Shown here piece by piece: positions 5,465-7,075 of a stretch of 7,075 nucleotides of DNA (position 1 is its first letter; the number at the start of each line of letters is the position of its first letter). Both the position numbers and the translations under genes were made by a program. A model generated the notes under the pieces. The model made no database searches and was not told where the DNA came from. It saw only the letters and a list, made by a program, of their open reading frames with translations. Source of the DNA: Acidimicrobiia bacterium (lineage in GTDB: Bacteria > Actinomycetota > Acidimicrobiia > IMCC26256 > PALSA-555); assembly GCA_022865365.1 (NCBI GenBank), contig JALHSW010000001.1, positions 1-7,075 on the forward strand. The letters run 5' to 3'.

Positions 5465-5498
5465 CCTGCTCGACCAGCCGGGATCGCGGAACTAGCCG
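5465..5498. repeat. Dispersed repeat 1, copy 2
   Basis: Bases 5465-5493 are identical over 29 bases to 6861-6889 (left end CCTGCTCGACC, right end CGCGGAACT). The right end overlaps the TAG stop of the minus-strand gene ending at 5492. To the left, GCTCGCCC recurs at the same distance as in the copy at 6861, so the shared unit is about 50 bases, with a 13-base poorly conserved spacer. Confidence 0.8.
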
Positions 5499-6547
5499 GT
5501 GAAGGTGGGTGCGACCTGCAGCGCGACCGGGCAGGTGAGTGCCAAGGCGAGGCCGGCGGGCAGACCACCCGCGTCGCCGCTGAGCGCGGGTCCCGCGGTC
5601 GCGACGCCGGTGGTCGGGTCGACCGTGAAGATGCGATTGACGGTCGGGGCTCCGAACTGCGACCCGATGGCCCACAGCTTCCCGGAGCTGTCGAACTCGA
5701 GCCCGGTGAGCTCGGAGTCCGTTCCGACCCCGGTGCCGATCGGGGTCATCGCCCCGTTCGACGGATCGCGGAGGTTGAGGATCGCATTCGCACCGAGCGC
5801 GAGCACCTGTGCCGTCACGTCACCCTGGGGCGCGACACCGTCGCCACTCGTGGTCGACGTGGTGGTGTCGGTCGCTTGGCTGGCGGCTGCACCACCGAAC
5901 TGCAGCGAGTTGAACCCGGGGTCGGCGTCGGCGAGCGTCATCATTCGGCCGTCACACGACGCCGTGAGCGCCTGCTCGTTGGTCGTGAGCGTGCCGAGAC
6001 CCTTGAACGTCGCCGACAACGGGTTCGCGGGGTCGACCTGGTACAGGCAGAACGCATCGCCACTGCTCTGCCCGTTCTTGCAGGCGTCGTCATCACCGAT
6101 CATGGAGACGAAGAGGCGGCCGGTCGCGTCGAACGTGATGCCCCCGTAGGCGGGGTACGCAGGACTCGTGCCGAGGCTCGCAGTGGACGTGCCGATCCGG
6201 CCGAGGTCGGTCGGGAGACCCGTGGCGGTGTCGAACTGGATGAGGTGGACCGTCGGTGCGGCACCCTCCACAGTGGCGACCCCGTACACGTGCCCGTCGG
6301 CGGTCTCGGTGAGGTCGCCGACGCAGGCCCCGCGCGAAGCGGCGGTCGGCAGCGCGGTCACTGCTCCGGTCGAGAGGTCGACCGTCGCGAGCTGACACCC
6401 TTCTTCACGGCCGAAGAACTGGATCGTGTAGGCGGTGGGACCACCGGCTGCGCCGACCGAGGGAGCGCTCTCCACGAGTGCGCCCGTCACCACACCGCAA
6501 GCCATGAGCGAGGCCGCAGCCGCCGCCACCACACGTCGCAGGATCAT
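5492..6547 (-). CDS. Secreted beta-propeller-like repeat protein
   Basis: ATG at 6547-6545 follows GGGAG at five bases. The 351-residue product has a signal peptide (MILRRVVAAAAASLMACGVV, cleavage probably near 33-35). Cys17 in L-M-A-C is a weak lipobox candidate, but hydrophobic sequence continues after it, so a soluble secreted form is more likely. The mature part has repeated blade-like units: LATVDLSTGAVTAL (53-66), LIQFDTATGLPTDLGRIG (102-119), GGITFDATGRLFVSM (135-149), LYQVDPANPLSATFKGLG (168-185), ILNLRDPSNGAMTPIGTG (256-273), TGLEFDSSGKLWAIGSQ (281-297), IFTVDPTTGVATAGP (306-320). The D-x-x-T-G-x-x-x and L-x-F-D-x-x-G-x-L-W pattern is typical of exported YVTN/NHL/DUF4394-type propellers, usually binding or scaffold proteins rather than enzymes. 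A Thr/Ser-rich loop (222-236) interrupts the blades. Cys at 51, 75, 156, 167, 198 and 339 could form disulfides. The stop lies in repeat 1 copy 2. Confidence 0.85.
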   Translation of the reverse strand: MILRRVVAAAAASLMACGVVTGALVESAPSVGAAGGPTAYTIQFFGREEGCQLATVDLSTGAVTALPTAASRGACVGDLTETADGHVYGVATVEGAAPTVHLIQFDTATGLPTDLGRIGTSTASLGTSPAYPAYGGITFDATGRLFVSMIGDDDACKNGQSSGDAFCLYQVDPANPLSATFKGLGTLTTNEQALTASCDGRMMTLADADPGFNSLQFGGAAASQATDTTTSTTSGDGVAPQGDVTAQVLALGANAILNLRDPSNGAMTPIGTGVGTDSELTGLEFDSSGKLWAIGSQFGAPTVNRIFTVDPTTGVATAGPALSGDAGGLPAGLALALTCPVALQVAPTFTG

Positions 6548-6588
6548 CGGAACTCCCGTTCAAAGCCTCGGCCACCCGTGCAGCGGCT

Positions 6589-6606
6589 CGCCGGACAAGC
6601 CCGGCG
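6589..6606. repeat. Hairpin in the leader of the propeller-like gene
   Basis: CGCCGG (6589-6594) and CCGGCG (6601-6606) pair around ACAAGC, about 40 bases before the start at 6547. It would lie in the 5' leader if transcription starts further upstream. Its function is unknown. Confidence 0.4.
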
Positions 6607-6623
6607 CCCCGCTCCGAACCCCA

Positions 6624-6647
6624 TTTCTAGTCGCGTTTCTACTCGCG
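6624..6647. repeat. Two tandem 12-base near-identical units upstream of the propeller-like gene
   Basis: TTTCTAGTCGCG (6624-6635) is followed directly by TTTCTACTCGCG (6636-6647), differing at one base. They lie 77-100 bases before the minus-strand start at 6547. Tandem short units at this position are often regulator binding sites, but there is no further proof here. Confidence 0.55.
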
Positions 6648-6725
6648 GCGGGGGTCCGCTGCACCCATGGTCCGACAGCACATGGTCGCGTCCTTGTTCC
6701 TCACCCGCTATTGGCGCATGCCTTC

Positions 6726-6746
6726 CCATGAGAATCGTACTCATGG
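6726..6746. promoter_or_regulatory. Palindrome resembling a Fur/Zur-family box
   Basis: CCATGAG (6726-6732) and CTCATGG (6740-6746) are exact reverse complements around AATCGTA. The core TGAGAATCGTACTCA has the 7-1-7 layout of Fur-family boxes (TGAnAATnATTnTCA style), though the right half departs from that consensus. It lies about 180 bases upstream of the start at 6547, far for a direct operator unless the promoter is also distant. Confidence 0.4.
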
Positions 6747-6767
6747 CCCCGGAGCCTTCTCGCCGTT

Positions 6768-6782
6768 GAGGGTGTCACCCTC
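6768..6782. promoter_or_regulatory. Perfect 7-1-7 palindrome
   Basis: GAGGGTG, a single T, then CACCCTC form a perfect 15-base palindrome 21 bases to the right of the Fur/Zur-like palindrome. The tight symmetric layout suggests a dimeric regulator site or a structural part of the neighbouring repeat block (6798-6889). Confidence 0.4.
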
Positions 6783-6797
6783 CAAAACCCGACCCAG

Positions 6798-6847
6798 TCT
6801 CCGCATAGCGAAGGACTCTAGGCGAGGACCTGCAACTCGGCTCGCCC
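6798..6847. repeat. Dispersed repeat 2, copy C
   Basis: This is aligned with copies A (3898-3947) and B (4738-4787). It is directly followed, after 13 bases, by repeat 1 copy 3, so 6798-6889 is the only place in the window where both repeats sit together, and it may be the full unit. Confidence 0.6.
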
Positions 6848-7075
6848 CAGTGCTCGCGGGCCTGCTCGACCAGCCGGGATCGCGGAACTGGGAATATGGT
6901 GACGCTCGACGTTCCTGCCGGGCCTCCAAGTAAGGGGCGCATCGAGTGTCGACGGGCAACTTCCGGCGGCGACCTGGATCGCGAGGCGGGTCTTGCCGCC
7001 GCCGTAGAAGTCCTCGTCGCTCCCCTGGACGGTGTCATCGCTCGTGCTTAGGCTCTTGCTCGGAGCCTCAGCGGC
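6818..7075 (-). pseudogene. Decayed minus-strand ORF with a Walker-A-like stretch, runs off the right edge
   Basis: Read leftwards from 7075, the frame is open for 85 codons to TAG 6820-6818. It contains SDEDFYGGGKTRLAIQVAAG (encoded between about 7015 and 6955). G-K-T-R-L-A-x-x-V-A is the usual end of the P-loop in LuxR/AfsR-type regulator ATPases (typically G-G-V-G-K-T-R-L-A), but the first glycine of the P-loop is replaced by Asp here. What follows (SCPSTLDAPLTWRPG) has no ATPase character, and the frame then runs into repeats 1 and 2 (6889-6798). I read it as a gene truncated or overwritten by the repeat. No start codon is visible in the window. Chance resemblance is possible over so short a stretch. 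Confidence 0.35.
6861..6889. repeat. Dispersed repeat 1, copy 3
   Basis: It is identical over 29 bases to 5465-5493. The flanks differ immediately on both sides except for the GCTCGCCC block at the same spacing to the left (6840-6847). Confidence 0.8.

Noticed and set aside
5426..6769. Long plus-strand open frame of 447 codons opposite the propeller-like gene
   Set aside because: The product is Arg/Gly-rich with no domain, while the minus strand has a signal peptide, ribosome site and repeated blades.
3898..6889. Integron attC sites flanking gene cassettes
   Set aside because: Repeats lie between small ORFs, but I see no GTTRRRY/RYYYAAC core sites or long imperfect palindromes of attC type, and gene orientation is mixed.

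Overview
This is a high-GC window with heavy use of G/C at third codon positions, GTG and TTG starts alongside ATG, and purine-rich Shine-Dalgarno sites. Many products have Sec-type signal peptides with Ala-rich cleavage sites. This points to an actinobacterium. The small secreted proteins of unknown function would suit Acidimicrobiia or a relative, but that placement is a guess from style, not from a marker gene.

Layout. The left edge (1-130, minus) is the N-terminus of a cation-transporter-like membrane protein. Next is a secreted PD40/TolB-like gene (190-720, plus) broken by an in-frame TAG. A minus-strand ribbon-helix-helix gene (833-1072) is broken by an in-frame TGA. A secreted HExxHxxGxxD zinc metalloprotease (1130-2173, plus) starts at TTG behind a strong ribosome site. 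It converges on a secreted hypothetical (2280-2819, minus), with a small hairpin between them. Across a 224-base intergenic region with two hairpins lies a plus-strand pair: a small cytosolic protein split by a one-base frameshift (3044-3348) and a four-helix membrane protein (3358-3807). From 3808 rightwards come three more signal-peptide genes: 4022-4546 (plus), 4805-5329 (minus, DUF3558-like in style) and 5492-6547 (minus, beta-propeller-like). Between them are a small minus-strand ORF or gene remnant (4566-4733) and several copies of two short dispersed repeats. The right edge (6548-7075) has no convincing intact gene. It holds two palindromes, a 12-base tandem repeat, the most complete copy of the dispersed repeat, and a decayed minus-strand ORF with a Walker-A-like stretch.

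How it fits together. There is no obvious pathway. The window reads as accessory chromosome: short transcription units in changing orientation, five intact secreted proteins of which only the metalloprotease has a clear biochemical activity, and three lesioned reading frames within about 3 kb. Repeats sit at or near gene ends. I do not see a defence system, CRISPR array, tRNA, rRNA or intact transposase. The least ordinary items are the dispersed repeats and the cluster of broken genes, which could be real decay or consensus errors in the assembly.
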